Of a stretch of 64,000 bases of DNA, positions 52,282 to 59,983 are shown one piece after another; position 1 is the first letter of the stretch; the number at the start of each line of letters is the position of its first letter. The DNA comes from Schumannella sp. 10F1B-5-1 (lineage in GTDB: Bacteria > Actinomycetota > Actinomycetes > Actinomycetales > Microbacteriaceae): positions 62,001-126,000 of the forward strand of contig NZ_VHQH01000001.1 in NCBI RefSeq assembly GCF_006517535.1. The letters are read 5' to 3'. The position numbers and the translations under genes were made by a program. Under the pieces are notes generated by a model. That model was not told where the DNA came from and did not search any database. It worked only from the letters and a program-made list of their open reading frames with translations.

Positions 52282-53202
52282 ATGACCGACACCTCCTCCG
52301 ACACCGCCACTCGCGACCAGTTCACGTTCTCCGATCCGACGAAGCTCTATGCCCGCATCGACACCGAGGAGCAGTATCAGAGCGGACCCGGTCTGGACCG
52401 CGACATGCAGGAGCGCGCCGACCTCGGCGAGCAGACCTATCGCGGCAGCGGCCGCCTCGTCGGCCGCAAGGCGCTCATCACGGGCGGCGACTCGGGCATC
52501 GGCGGCGCGACCGCGATCGCCTTCGCGCGCGAGGGTGCCGATGTCGCGATCTCGTACCTGCCCGAGGAGGAGCCGGATGCGCAGCGCATCGCCGCGCTCA
52601 TCCACGACGCCGGCCGCACCGCCGTCTGCCTGCCGGGCGACATCACCGACCCCGCGTTCTGCCGTGACCTCGTGCAGCAGGCCGCGACCCAGCTCGACGG
52701 CCTCGACATCCTCGTCAACAACGCCGGCAAGCAGCAGAACCGGCCGTCGCTCGAGGAGATCAGCGACGAGCAGCTCGACGAGACCCTGCGAACGAACATC
52801 TCCGCCATGTTCTGGATCACGAAGGCGGCGCTGAAGCACCTGCCCGCCGGAGCGACCATCGTGAACACGACGTCGATCCAGGCCTACTCCCCCTCGCCGA
52901 CGCTGCTCGACTACGCGGCGACGAAGGGCGCCATCAACAACTTCACGAAGGGCCTGGCCGCCTCGCTCGCCCCGAAGGGCATCCGGGTCAACGCGGTCGC
53001 GCCCGGTCCGATCTGGACGCCGCTGCAGACCGCCGGCGGCCAGCCGCCCGAGGAGCTGCCGTCGGTCGGCGAGGGCACCGGCCTCGGCCGCTGGGGGCAG
53101 CCCGCCGAGCTCGCGCCGGCCTTCGTCTTCCTCGCGTCGCCCGAGTCGAGCTACGTCGTGGGCGAGACGCTCAACGTCAACGGCGGCATGACGTCGCCGT
53201 GA
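52282..53202 (+). CDS. short-chain dehydrogenase, GSP39/YhdF-like (paralogue)
   Basis: A 306-residue SDR closely matching the gene at 47477: QTYRGSGRLVGRKALITGGDSGIGGATAIAFARE, SYLPEEEPD, LLDYAATKGAINNFTKGLA with the catalytic Tyr-Lys. Divergent from dps and likely leaderless. A 10-base-stem terminator follows its stop. Confidence 0.9.
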   Translation: MTDTSSDTATRDQFTFSDPTKLYARIDTEEQYQSGPGLDRDMQERADLGEQTYRGSGRLVGRKALITGGDSGIGGATAIAFAREGADVAISYLPEEEPDAQRIAALIHDAGRTAVCLPGDITDPAFCRDLVQQAATQLDGLDILVNNAGKQQNRPSLEEISDEQLDETLRTNISAMFWITKAALKHLPAGATIVNTTSIQAYSPSPTLLDYAATKGAINNFTKGLAASLAPKGIRVNAVAPGPIWTPLQTAGGQPPEELPSVGEGTGLGRWGQPAELAPAFVFLASPESSYVVGETLNVNGGMTSP

Positions 53203-53218
53203 GCCGCCGTCCGCATCG

Positions 53219-53256
53219 GCCCGCTCGCTGAGTCCCGCGAGGTCCCGCGAGCGGGC
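53219..53256 (+). terminator. terminator between convergent SDR and HAD genes
   Basis: GCCCGCTCGC (53219-53228), 18 bases, GCGAGCGGGC (53247-53256), a perfect 10-base stem with an internal TCCCGCGA repeat in the loop. It could serve both convergent genes. Confidence 0.65.
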
Positions 53257-53270
53257 TGGTGCGGCGCCCG

Positions 53271-53984
53271 TCAGTCGAGCAGTTCGGCGCGCAGGTCGGC
53301 GACGCCGTCGACCACGCGGCGCGCGCCGGCCTCCGCGAGCTCGTCGCGGCCGATGCCGCCCGAGCGCACCGCGAGCGCGGGAACGCCCGCGCGTCCGGCG
53401 GCCACGACATCCCAGACCGCGTCGCCGATCATGACCGACTCGGCCGCGGTCGCCCCGCCGCGCTCCAGCGCGACGGCGATGATTCCAGGATGCGGCTTGG
53501 CCGTGTCGACGTCGTCGGCGTTCGTCGTCGCGACGTCGCCCTCGTCGAGGCCGAGCACGTCCATGAGGATGCGCAGCTCGTCTTCGGGCGCCGAGGTCGC
53601 CAGCACGACGGTCGTGCCCGCCGCGCGCAGCTCGTCGATCAGCTCGCGGGCTCCGGGCAGCGGCCGCAGGCGGTCCGTGCTGTCGAGGTAGGCCGACTTG
53701 TGGCCGCCCGATGCGCGGTCGCGCACCTCCTGACCGGCGCCCTCGGGCAGCAGGTCGTCGAGCAGGGCCTCGGAGTCCATGCCGATCGAGCGGTGCACGC
53801 GCCACGCGGGCGCGGGATGTCCGGCCTGCTCGAGGCCGCGCATCCACGCGTCGACGTGCAGGTAATTCGAATCGACGAGGGTGCCGTCGATGTCGAACAG
53901 CACGGCCTTCGGGCGGCGGCCGAGGGCGGTGCGCCGCGGTGCGGCGAGGCCGGTGCGGCGCGCTGCAGCCGCGCCCTCAGCCAC
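53271..53984 (-). CDS. HAD family phosphatase
   Basis: A 237-residue HAD hydrolase: nucleophile motif AVLFDIDGTLVDSNYLHVDAW, helical cap, motif 2 VVLATSAPEDE, and motifs 3-4 KPHPGIIAVAL and SVMIGDAVWDVVAAG. Resembles phosphoglycolate phosphatase-like sugar-phosphate phosphatases; substrate unknown. The GTG start overlaps the upstream SDR by eight bases. Confidence 0.85.
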   Translation of the reverse strand: MAEGAAAARRTGLAAPRRTALGRRPKAVLFDIDGTLVDSNYLHVDAWMRGLEQAGHPAPAWRVHRSIGMDSEALLDDLLPEGAGQEVRDRASGGHKSAYLDSTDRLRPLPGARELIDELRAAGTTVVLATSAPEDELRILMDVLGLDEGDVATTNADDVDTAKPHPGIIAVALERGGATAAESVMIGDAVWDVVAAGRAGVPALAVRSGGIGRDELAEAGARRVVDGVADLRAELLD

Positions 53985-54786
53985 GGCGCCACTCCCCCGA
54001 GGTCAGGTGCGAGCCGGCCTGCGGGCCCATGTTGTTCATGCCGCCGTCGACCGTCCACGAGGCCCCGGTGACGTAGCTCGCGGCGGGCGAGGCGAGGAAG
54101 GCGATGACGGCGGCGATCTCGTCGACGTGGCCGGGGCGGCCGAGCGGGATGCCGGGCCGGTCGACCTCGTAGGGGTCCTGGCCGCCCGACTCGGCCATGT
54201 CGGTCGCGATCTCGCCGGGAGCCACGCAGTTGGCGGTGATGCCGTGCTCGCCGAGCTCGAGCGCGAGCGTCTTCATCAGCCCGCCGAGGCCGTGCTTGGC
54301 GGCGTCGTAGGCCGAGGAGCCGACCCGCGGCTGGGTCTCGTGCACGCTCGTCACGGCGATGAGACGGCCCGGCACATGGCGGTCGACCATGTCGAGGGCC
54401 GCGCGCTGCAGCACCGTGAAGGCGCCGTCGAGGTCGGTCGACACGGTCAGTCGCCACTCGTCCCAGTCCATCTCGAGGAAGGGCGTGCCGCCGCCGGCAC
54501 CCGCGTTGTTGACGAACACGTCGACGCCGCCGAGACCGTCGATCAGCCGGTCGATCGTGGCGACCGCACTGTCGCGGTCGGTCACGTCGAGTCGCTCGAC
54601 GAGGGCGGTCGAGCCGGCCTCCTCGATCTGGCGCGCGGTCTCGCGGGCGCCGTCCTCGTCGCTGTGCCAGGTCACGCCGACCTTCATCCCCGCGCGGGCG
54701 AGGGCGACGGCGGTCGCGCGGCCGATGCCGGAATCGGAGGCGGTGACGATCGCGGTCGTCGGCTGGAAGCTGCGGGAGTCGGTCAT
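53977..54786 (-). CDS. short-chain dehydrogenase (glucose-dehydrogenase/FabG-like)
   Basis: A 269-residue classical SDR: AIVTASDSGIGRATAVALARAGM, VFVNNAGAGGGTPFL, SSAYDAAKHGLGGLMKTLALEL with catalytic Tyr-Lys, and SYVTGASWTVDGGM. The glycine motif is TASDSGIGRA rather than the usual TGxxxGIG, a mild oddity. The ATG at 54786 is seven bases after TAGCGT, so leaderless. It forms an overlapping pair with the HAD phosphatase. Confidence 0.88.
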   Translation of the reverse strand: MTDSRSFQPTTAIVTASDSGIGRATAVALARAGMKVGVTWHSDEDGARETARQIEEAGSTALVERLDVTDRDSAVATIDRLIDGLGGVDVFVNNAGAGGGTPFLEMDWDEWRLTVSTDLDGAFTVLQRAALDMVDRHVPGRLIAVTSVHETQPRVGSSAYDAAKHGLGGLMKTLALELGEHGITANCVAPGEIATDMAESGGQDPYEVDRPGIPLGRPGHVDEIAAVIAFLASPAASYVTGASWTVDGGMNNMGPQAGSHLTSGEWRRG

Positions 54787-54793
54787 GCGCGGC

Positions 54794-54799
54794 ACGCTA
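54794..54799 (-). promoter_or_regulatory. leaderless -10 box (TAGCGT) of the SDR at 53977
   Basis: TAGCGT on the minus strand, seven bases before the ATG at 54786. Confidence 0.55.
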
Positions 54800-54929
54800 C
54801 GGGCGGGCGGTGGATGCGCGGCCGCGCGTCCAGCGGACACGGAGCGGACGCGGAGCCGGCGCGACGCCGACGCCGATGCGCTCGCCGTCGCCGCGGTCGC
54901 GCGGGCGGGTGAGCGGGACGCTCCGGCGC

Positions 54930-55721
54930 TCAGCTCAGCTCGACGCCCTCGCGCACGTCGTCGTCGGGCAGCGTGTCGGCGACCGCGGTGACCTCCATCC
55001 TCTCGAGCGTGACGGCGGCGCCGCGGCTCGTCAGGAAGGCGGTGTCGGCCGCGTCGCGCCCGGTCGCGATGCGCACGAGGCTGCTGCGCGGGGCGAGCGT
55101 CGTGGCGTCGACGACCAGCCAGCGCTCGTCGATGAGCGCCTCGGCGACGGCGTGGAAGTCCATGGGGTCGAGCCCCGGCGCGTAGACCGAGACGAGTCGG
55201 GCCGGCACGCCGCGCGCCCGCAGCAGCGCGACGACGAGGTGCGCGTAGTCGCGGCAGACGCCGGTGCGCTGCAGCAGCGTCTGCACCGCGCCGTCGGTCG
55301 GGCCGCTCGAGCCGGGCACGTACTCGAGCCGGGTGCCGACCCAGGAGCTGACGGCATCCAGCAGGTCGACGCCTGCCAGCCCGTCGAACTCGGCCTGCGC
55401 GGTTGCGGCCAGTCGGTCGGATTCGCAGTAACGGCTGGGCCGCGTGAAGGTCCAGGCGTCGAGGGCCCCGACGCTCGCGGTCGGCGCGACGTCGACGGTC
55501 GCCGCGTAGCTCACCCGCGTGACGCCCGCGCCGAGATCGAGTTCGTGCAGTCGGGCGCCGTGAGGTCCGACGAGCTCGTCGACGGGCTGTTCGACGCCGT
55601 CGCGCGTCACCGCCAGCGACTCGGCGATCAGCGGATGCGCGGAGCTCACCGCGATCGACAGCAGCGCCGTCGCGTCACCCTCGGTGCGCAGCTCGAGCTC
55701 GGCGCCGACCTCCCGCCGCAT
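54930..55721 (-). CDS. transglutaminase-like protease family protein
   Basis: A 263-residue cytosolic protein with an N-terminal beta domain and a transglutaminase core: Cys in RTGVCRDYAHLVVALLRARG, His in MDFHAVAEALID, Asp in WLVVDATTLAPRSS. The triad is complete. Bacterial members often stand next to ATP-grasp or alpha-E genes in peptide-ligase clusters, but none is present here. It is coupled to the F420 oxidoreductase gene by a TGATG overlap. Confidence 0.88.
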   Translation of the reverse strand: MRREVGAELELRTEGDATALLSIAVSSAHPLIAESLAVTRDGVEQPVDELVGPHGARLHELDLGAGVTRVSYAATVDVAPTASVGALDAWTFTRPSRYCESDRLAATAQAEFDGLAGVDLLDAVSSWVGTRLEYVPGSSGPTDGAVQTLLQRTGVCRDYAHLVVALLRARGVPARLVSVYAPGLDPMDFHAVAEALIDERWLVVDATTLAPRSSLVRIATGRDAADTAFLTSRGAAVTLERMEVTAVADTLPDDDVREGVELS

Positions 55722-56689
55722 CAGGCGAGCGCTCGCAGCTTCTCGAGCAGCGGCTCGGCCGCCTCCGCCAGGAAGCGCTCCTGGCCCTCGTCGCCCACCT
55801 GCACGAATGCGATGTCGGTGAATCCCGCATCCAGGAACGGCCGCGCGCTCTCGGCGAGCTCGTCGAGGTCGGGGCCGCAGGCGATCGCCTCGGCCACATC
55901 GTCGGGCCGCACGAACTTCGACGCGGCGGCGAAACCGGCCGGGGTCGGCAGGTCGGCGTTCACGCCCCACCCTCCGCCGAACCAGCGGAACTGCGCGTGC
56001 GCCTGCTCGATCGCGGCGTCCTTGTCGGGGCCCCAGCAGATCGGCAGCTGGCCGATCACGCGCGACGGGCCGTCGTGGGCGCCGGTCCACCGCTGCACGA
56101 CATCCGCATCCGGCTGCACCTGGATGAGGTGGTCGGCGAGCGGCGCGAAGGCATCGACCGACTTCTCGCCCGACACCGCGACCGCGATCGGCACGCCCTC
56201 GTCGGGCAGGTCCCAGATGCGGGCCGAGTCGACGCGGAAGTACTGCCCGTCGTAGGTCACGAGATCGCCGGTGTGCAGCGCGTGGATGATCTCCAGCGCC
56301 TCTTCGAGCATGTCGTGCCGCGCATCCACCGCCGGCCAGCCCTCGCCGACGACGTGCTCGTTGAGGTTCTCGCCCGAGCCGACGCCGAGCGTGAACCTAC
56401 CTTCGGCCAGCAGCTGCAGCGTCGCGGCCTTCTGCGCCACGACCGCCGGGTGGTAGCGCACGGTCGGGCAGGTCACGTAGGTCATCAGCTCGACCCGCTC
56501 GGTCGCCTGCGCCACCGCGCCGAGCACTGTCCAGGCGTAGGGCGCGTGCCCCTGCTCGGTCAGCCACGGCGAGTAGTGGTCGCTCGACACCTCGAAATCG
56601 AAGCCGGCCCGCTCGGCCGCCTGCGCATAGCCGACGAGCTCGCGCGGCCCGCTCTGCTCGGTCATCAGCGTGTAACCCCAGTTCGTCAT
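55721..56689 (-). CDS. LLM class F420-dependent oxidoreductase (TIGR03557 type)
   Basis: A 322-residue luciferase-fold protein: GYAQAAERAGFDFEVSSDHYSPWL, APYAWTVLGAVAQATERVELMTYVTCPTVRYHPAVVAQ, GRFTLGVGSGENLNEHVVG. These fit the F420-dependent glucose-6-phosphate dehydrogenase-like group, so the organism should make F420. Likely leaderless (TACGTT six bases before the ATG). Followed by the transglutaminase gene. Confidence 0.92.
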   Translation of the reverse strand: MTNWGYTLMTEQSGPRELVGYAQAAERAGFDFEVSSDHYSPWLTEQGHAPYAWTVLGAVAQATERVELMTYVTCPTVRYHPAVVAQKAATLQLLAEGRFTLGVGSGENLNEHVVGEGWPAVDARHDMLEEALEIIHALHTGDLVTYDGQYFRVDSARIWDLPDEGVPIAVAVSGEKSVDAFAPLADHLIQVQPDADVVQRWTGAHDGPSRVIGQLPICWGPDKDAAIEQAHAQFRWFGGGWGVNADLPTPAGFAAASKFVRPDDVAEAIACGPDLDELAESARPFLDAGFTDIAFVQVGDEGQERFLAEAAEPLLEKLRALA

Positions 56690-56695
56690 GCGGCG

Positions 56696-56701
56696 AACGT
56701 A
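56696..56701 (-). promoter_or_regulatory. leaderless -10 box (TACGTT) of the F420 oxidoreductase gene
   Basis: TACGTT on the minus strand, six bases before the ATG at 56689. Confidence 0.5.
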
Positions 56702-56794
56702 GGCGGCTCGGCGCGCGGGGCCCGCTCCCGCTCGGCGCGCTCTCAGCGGGTGGTCGGGCGGCGTGGATGCGCGGCGCCCGTCGGCCGCCCCGAC

Positions 56795-57130
56795 TCACTT
56801 CTTCGGGTCGTGCCCCCAGTTCATGAGCGAGTAGCGCCAGGGCGTGTCGGTGACGTCGCCCGAGGGCCGCTGCTTGCTGTGCCGGGCGACGTAGCCGACC
56901 ACCTTGCGCATCCAGGCGATGTCGTCGCGGGTCAGATCGCCCTTGTGCTTGCGCAGCAGAGTGACGATGCGACGTCCGGAACGATGACCCGTCGACTCGC
57001 CGTCGTCCTTGTCGCCGACGCTCTTCGACTCGTCGGTGTCGAGCCACTCCTTCAGCTCGGCCGGCGCCATGTTGACGGCATCGCGCCAGTCGTCCCAGAC
57101 CTCGGCGAGCTCATCATCGCGCTCGGTCAT
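56795..57130 (-). CDS. DUF3140 domain protein
   Basis: A 111-residue basic/acidic helical protein: AEVWDDWRDAVNMAPAELKEWLDTDESKSVG, GRRIVTLLRKHKGDLTRDDIAWMRKVVGYVARHSKQRP, WRYSLMNWGHDP. These are the conserved blocks of DUF3140, an actinobacterial and fungal family of unknown role, sometimes linked to DNA binding. Overlaps the preceding gene by ATGA. Confidence 0.85.
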   Translation of the reverse strand: MTERDDELAEVWDDWRDAVNMAPAELKEWLDTDESKSVGDKDDGESTGHRSGRRIVTLLRKHKGDLTRDDIAWMRKVVGYVARHSKQRPSGDVTDTPWRYSLMNWGHDPKK

Positions 57131-57384
57131 GCCGAGGCGCCGGGCTCGGCGTCGTCAATCTCGGCGACGGGTTGCTTGTCGCCCTCGCCGGCGTCACGGT
57201 CTTCGCTCTCGTCGACCGCGACATCCAGGCCGGCCTGGTGCTCGCGCACCGCGCGGTCGATGTCGGCGCCCGCCGTGTCGCCGCGGTGGTCGACGGCGAT
57301 CTGCTCCTCCAGGCCCTCGCGCTTCTGGGCCGCGGTCGCCTCGGTCGCGCCGTCCATGATGGGTTGATTCTGTTCGTCGGTCAT
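57127..57384 (-). CDS. small acidic protein coupled to DUF3140
   Basis: Eighty-five residues rich in Asp, Glu, Ala and Gln (TDEQNQPIMDGATEATAAQ, then LEEQIAVDHRGDTAGAD and ESEDRDAGEGDKQPVAEIDD). Probably disordered. GAGGAG precedes the ATG, and its stop overlaps the DUF3140 start, so the two are made together. Confidence 0.7.
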   Translation of the reverse strand: MTDEQNQPIMDGATEATAAQKREGLEEQIAVDHRGDTAGADIDRAVREHQAGLDVAVDESEDRDAGEGDKQPVAEIDDAEPGASA

Positions 57385-57438
57385 GCCGGTCTCCTCGTGC
57401 TCTCGTCGTGCGGTGCTGCTCGTCGTGCGGTGCGCCGC

Positions 57439-58242
57439 TCAGCGCAGCCGCTCGGGTATCTCGCCGTGGTCGGGGGCCAGATGCTCGAGCACCCGGTGCC
57501 AGTGGTCGATGATCGGCCGGTCGGAGTTCGTCAGCACCGCACGAGCGTGCCTGAGGTGCCGCCGGAACCAGCGCGAATCCGCCTCGCCCGAGCTCAGCGG
57601 ATCGCGGCGGTGCACGAGCAGCGTCTCGGCGTCGATGCCGCGCATCCCCGCCGCCCAGTCGCGCGGCAGCAGAGCCCGGGCATCGGCGATGCGACCGGCC
57701 GCGCCCTGCTCATCGGCGGCGTCGATCGCGTGCTGGCGACGTCGCAGCGTCGCCGGGTCGTCGCCGATCTCGATCGCCGGGTCGTCGCGCTCGGCCACCG
57801 CGAGGGACGCGAGGCGGCGCGGGCTCGGCGTCTCCACGATCACGAGGCGGTCGACCCGTGCTCCGAGCCGCGCGGCGAGCGCGATCGCGAAGGCACCGCC
57901 GCCGCCCCAGCCGAGCACGCCGATCGTGTCACGGTAGGCCGCGGGGGCCTTCTCCGCCGCCTCTCTCAGGTCGCTCTCGACGGCGGTGCCGACGTCGTCC
58001 GCCCACCGCGCGACCGAGGGCGCTTCGCCCTCGGGCCACGGATCGGACGCGGCGTAACCGGGCCGGTCGTAGCCGAGGATGTGCACACCCCAGTGCTGCG
58101 TCAGCAGCGGGTCGGGGTCGAATCCACCGGCCATTCCGAGCGGATGACAGGTCACGACCAGCCGCCGCGAGATCGGGTCGCCGAGACCGCTCACCCCGGC
58201 TGCTCGACCGCTGGGCAGCTCGACCCGGCGCGCTGAGGTCAC
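57439..58242 (-). CDS. alpha/beta hydrolase-fold protein without the nucleophile serine
   Basis: A 267-residue alpha/beta hydrolase: VVTCHPLGMAGGFDPDP (oxyanion region), HILGYDRPGYAASDPWP, and an elbow GVLGWGGGGAFAIALAARLG. The position of the catalytic Ser (usually GWSxGG) is Gly 113. The C-terminal HWHRVLEHLAPDH keeps a His. It is therefore probably not a hydrolase, or uses another mechanism. GTGA overlap joins it to the small acidic gene before it. Confidence 0.8.
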   Translation of the reverse strand: MTSARRVELPSGRAAGVSGLGDPISRRLVVTCHPLGMAGGFDPDPLLTQHWGVHILGYDRPGYAASDPWPEGEAPSVARWADDVGTAVESDLREAAEKAPAAYRDTIGVLGWGGGGAFAIALAARLGARVDRLVIVETPSPRRLASLAVAERDDPAIEIGDDPATLRRRQHAIDAADEQGAAGRIADARALLPRDWAAGMRGIDAETLLVHRRDPLSSGEADSRWFRRHLRHARAVLTNSDRPIIDHWHRVLEHLAPDHGEIPERLR

Positions 58243-58496
58243 GCCGACGGCCCGGTGGCGCTCTGCTCGGGATCGGTCTGCGGCTCGGGTGGCTCGTCCG
58301 GCGAGTCCGGCAGCTCGCCCGGCCCGAGCGGATCGATCGGCTCATCCGGAGCACCGGCGGAGCTGACGTCCGGCGGGTTCGCGTCCGGCGGCACGATGGA
58401 TGCGGCCGTCGCCGTTCCGCTCGGTCCGATCGTTCCGCCGGCCGCGACGCCCTGCGCTGCATCCGCCAGACGTTCGAGGTCGCTCTCGTCGGTCAT
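58239..58496 (-). CDS. small Pro/Asp/Glu-rich disordered protein
   Basis: Eighty-five residues: TDESDLERLADAAQGVAAGG, then a proline-rich acidic tail (PDEPIDPLGPGELPDSPDEPPEPQ). GGAGGACGACC precedes the ATG. Coupled by GTGA to the serine-less alpha/beta-hydrolase protein, repeating the small-acidic-plus-partner pattern seen at 57127. Confidence 0.65.
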   Translation of the reverse strand: MTDESDLERLADAAQGVAAGGTIGPSGTATAASIVPPDANPPDVSSAGAPDEPIDPLGPGELPDSPDEPPEPQTDPEQSATGPSA

Positions 58497-58670
58497 GGTC
58501 GTCCTCCGTTCCCCGGAGTCGACGCCGACGGATCCGTTGCGGCGCGCATCCGGTCTTCTCAGTGCACCCCGCGGTCAGCGTGAGCGCCCGCGCGCTTCGG
58601 CAGACGCACAGGCGACGCGGATCCGGCTCGCGGTCTCAGCGCTCGCGGCCGCTGCGCTCGCAGCCGATCG

Positions 58671-58931
58671 TCACTCCATGTCCTTCGCCGTCGCGACCCG
58701 GTTGCCCTCGACGAGCTTGTCGGGATGGGGCTCCGAGCGCTCGACCTCGGGACGCTTGTTCTCGGGCACCTCGACATCTGCGCCCGTGCCGGCGCCGTCG
58801 GCTTCGCTCGTGGGCGCCAGGGTGTCATCGTCGAGCGCTGCCGACTCCGGCAGCGCATCCGAGGGGCGCGAACTGGCCGTCATGCCGGAGTCGTCGCGAT
58901 CGGGAGCGGGGGTTCCGTCGGTCGAGGTCAT
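58671..58931 (-). CDS. small acidic disordered protein
   Basis: Eighty-six residues: TSTDGTPAPDRDDSGMTASS, a central Asp/Glu/Ala stretch, and a more basic end (VEVPENKRPEVERSEPHPDK). Its ATG at 58931 has its own TAGCGT box six bases upstream and also overlaps the stop of the preceding micro-gene (ATGA). The 174 bases after it hold no gene. Confidence 0.65.
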   Translation of the reverse strand: MTSTDGTPAPDRDDSGMTASSRPSDALPESAALDDDTLAPTSEADGAGTGADVEVPENKRPEVERSEPHPDKLVEGNRVATAKDME

Positions 58932-59164
58932 GCGGCGACGCTAGGCCCGCTCGCGACGCGGGTTGTCGATGCCCGGTCGCCGTCCAGCTTCGACGCCACG
59001 TCTCCCGCGGGGGGGTCACTCGCTCGGCTGGTCGCTCGGTCGACTGCTCGCTCGATGAACAAGCGACCAGCGAGGCTAGCGGCGAAGAGGAGAGACCACG
59101 GGCGTGGCGAGGCCGACACGACGAAGCGGACCCCGTCGGCGACGGGATCCGCTTCGATGGTCAC
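58928..59164 (-). CDS. putative small protein, 78 residues
   Basis: From GTG 59164: TIEADPVADGVRFVVSASPR, then WSLLFAASLAGRLFIERAVD with one short hydrophobic stretch, ending in a hydrophilic Ser/Ala tail. Both its ends overlap neighbours by four bases (GTGA before, ATGA after), which favours a real gene. Against it, codons 4-14 are part of a strong hairpin that could be the terminator of the GlsB-like gene. Not recognised. Confidence 0.4.
   Translation of the reverse strand: MTIEADPVADGVRFVVSASPRPWSLLFAASLAGRLFIERAVDRATSRASDPPAGDVASKLDGDRASTTRVASGPSVAA
58938..58943 (-). promoter_or_regulatory. leaderless -10 box (TAGCGT) of the acidic gene at 58671
   Basis: TAGCGT on the minus strand, six bases before the ATG at 58931, inside the end of the upstream micro-gene. 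Confidence 0.5.
59122..59156 (-). terminator. strong hairpin, possible terminator after the GlsB-like gene
   Basis: CGAAGCGGACCCCGTC (59122-59137) and GACGGGATCCGCTTCG (59141-59156) pair over 16 bases with one G-T pair and a three-base loop. It lies 93 bases past the GlsB-like stop. It is also inside the putative 78-residue gene, so it may be an RNA control element instead. Confidence 0.5.
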
Positions 59165-59256
59165 ACGCTCGCGGCGGTGTCCGCGGCGAGCAGCTCGCTG
59201 ATGTCGATCGGCTCGGTCGGCGGGAGCGCCGACGCCGATCCGGCCTGCTCAGGCAC
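59161..59256 (-). CDS. putative 31-residue peptide between GlsB and the next micro-gene
   Basis: GTG 59256 to TGA 59161 encodes PEQAGSASALPPTEPIDISE followed by LLAADTAASV. The start overlaps the end of the GlsB-like gene by eight bases and the stop overlaps the next GTG (GTGA). The composition is protein-like, but the frame is short; a link in a coupled chain or a leader-type peptide are both possible. Confidence 0.35.
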   Translation of the reverse strand: MPEQAGSASALPPTEPIDISELLAADTAASV

Positions 59257-59518
59257 GCGCACCGCGACGGCCGACGATGAGGCCGTAGACGAGGAGCACG
59301 ATGATCGCTCCGACGATGGCCGCGATCCACGCGCTCAGCGAGAAGAAGCTGGTGTAGACGTTCTGATCGAAGAACCCGGCGATCCACCCGCCGACCATGG
59401 CGCCGATCACGCCGAGGATCAGCGTCACGATGATGCCGCCCGGCTGCTTGCCCGGCAGGATCAGCTTGGCGATGGCGCCGGCGATGAGGCCGAGGACGAG
59501 GAATGCGATGAAGCTCAT
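59249..59518 (-). CDS. GlsB/YeaQ/YmgE family membrane stress protein
   Basis: An 89-residue transglycosylase-associated-type protein with three helices: FIAFLVLGLIAGAIAKLILPGKQPGGII, TLILGVIGAMVGGWIAGF, and AWIAAIVGAIIVLLVYGLIVGRRG. The GKQPGG loop and GAMVGGW are the family signature. It sits in the membrane and is linked to envelope stress in other bacteria. AAAGGAAC precedes the ATG. Confidence 0.92.
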   Translation of the reverse strand: MSFIAFLVLGLIAGAIAKLILPGKQPGGIIVTLILGVIGAMVGGWIAGFFDQNVYTSFFSLSAWIAAIVGAIIVLLVYGLIVGRRGARA

Positions 59519-59563
59519 GGGAGCGTTCCTTTCAGAGGGGTCGGGTCGGGGAGGAGAGGTTCG

Positions 59564-59983
59564 TCAGCTCGCCGCGGCGAGCGGCACGACCGACTCGGAA
59601 CGAGCGGCGGGGGCCGAAGCGCCGCCGACGCGGGCGTGGATCGTGTCGGCATATCCACGCAGCACGCCGATCTGGCGCAGCTTGCGCATCCGCGCTGAGA
59701 TCCGGTCGAGGTAGGCGGCGTCCGCCGGAACGGTCGCGCCGTTGCCGAGCTGCAGAGGCAGGGTGTTGGTGATCTGATCGGCGTGCATGAGGGTGAGCTG
59801 GATGCGCTCGAAATGCTCAAGCGCCTGGCCGACGCTCTGCGCCCATCCCGAGAATTCGTCGTCGGCGCCGGCGACGAGCTCGCCGCGGTCGCGCAGTGCT
59901 TCGAGCTGCAGAGCGGCCACCGCCAGGTTGCCGTAGGCGCACATCATGGTGCGGTCGGCTCGGGGGCTCATGTGGATGCTCAT
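59564..59983 (-). CDS. hypothetical helical protein, MarR-linked operon
   Basis: A 139-residue mostly helical protein: RTMMCAYGNLAVAALQLEALRDRGELV, WAQSVGQALEHFERIQLTLMHADQITNTLP, AAYLDRISARMRKLRQIGVL. No membrane helix and one Cys. It overlaps the preceding gene by ATGA, the third in a coupled row (60404 to 59564) controlled by a tandem MarR-type operator. Not recognised. Confidence 0.6.
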   Translation of the reverse strand: MSIHMSPRADRTMMCAYGNLAVAALQLEALRDRGELVAGADDEFSGWAQSVGQALEHFERIQLTLMHADQITNTLPLQLGNGATVPADAAYLDRISARMRKLRQIGVLRGYADTIHARVGGASAPAARSESVVPLAAAS

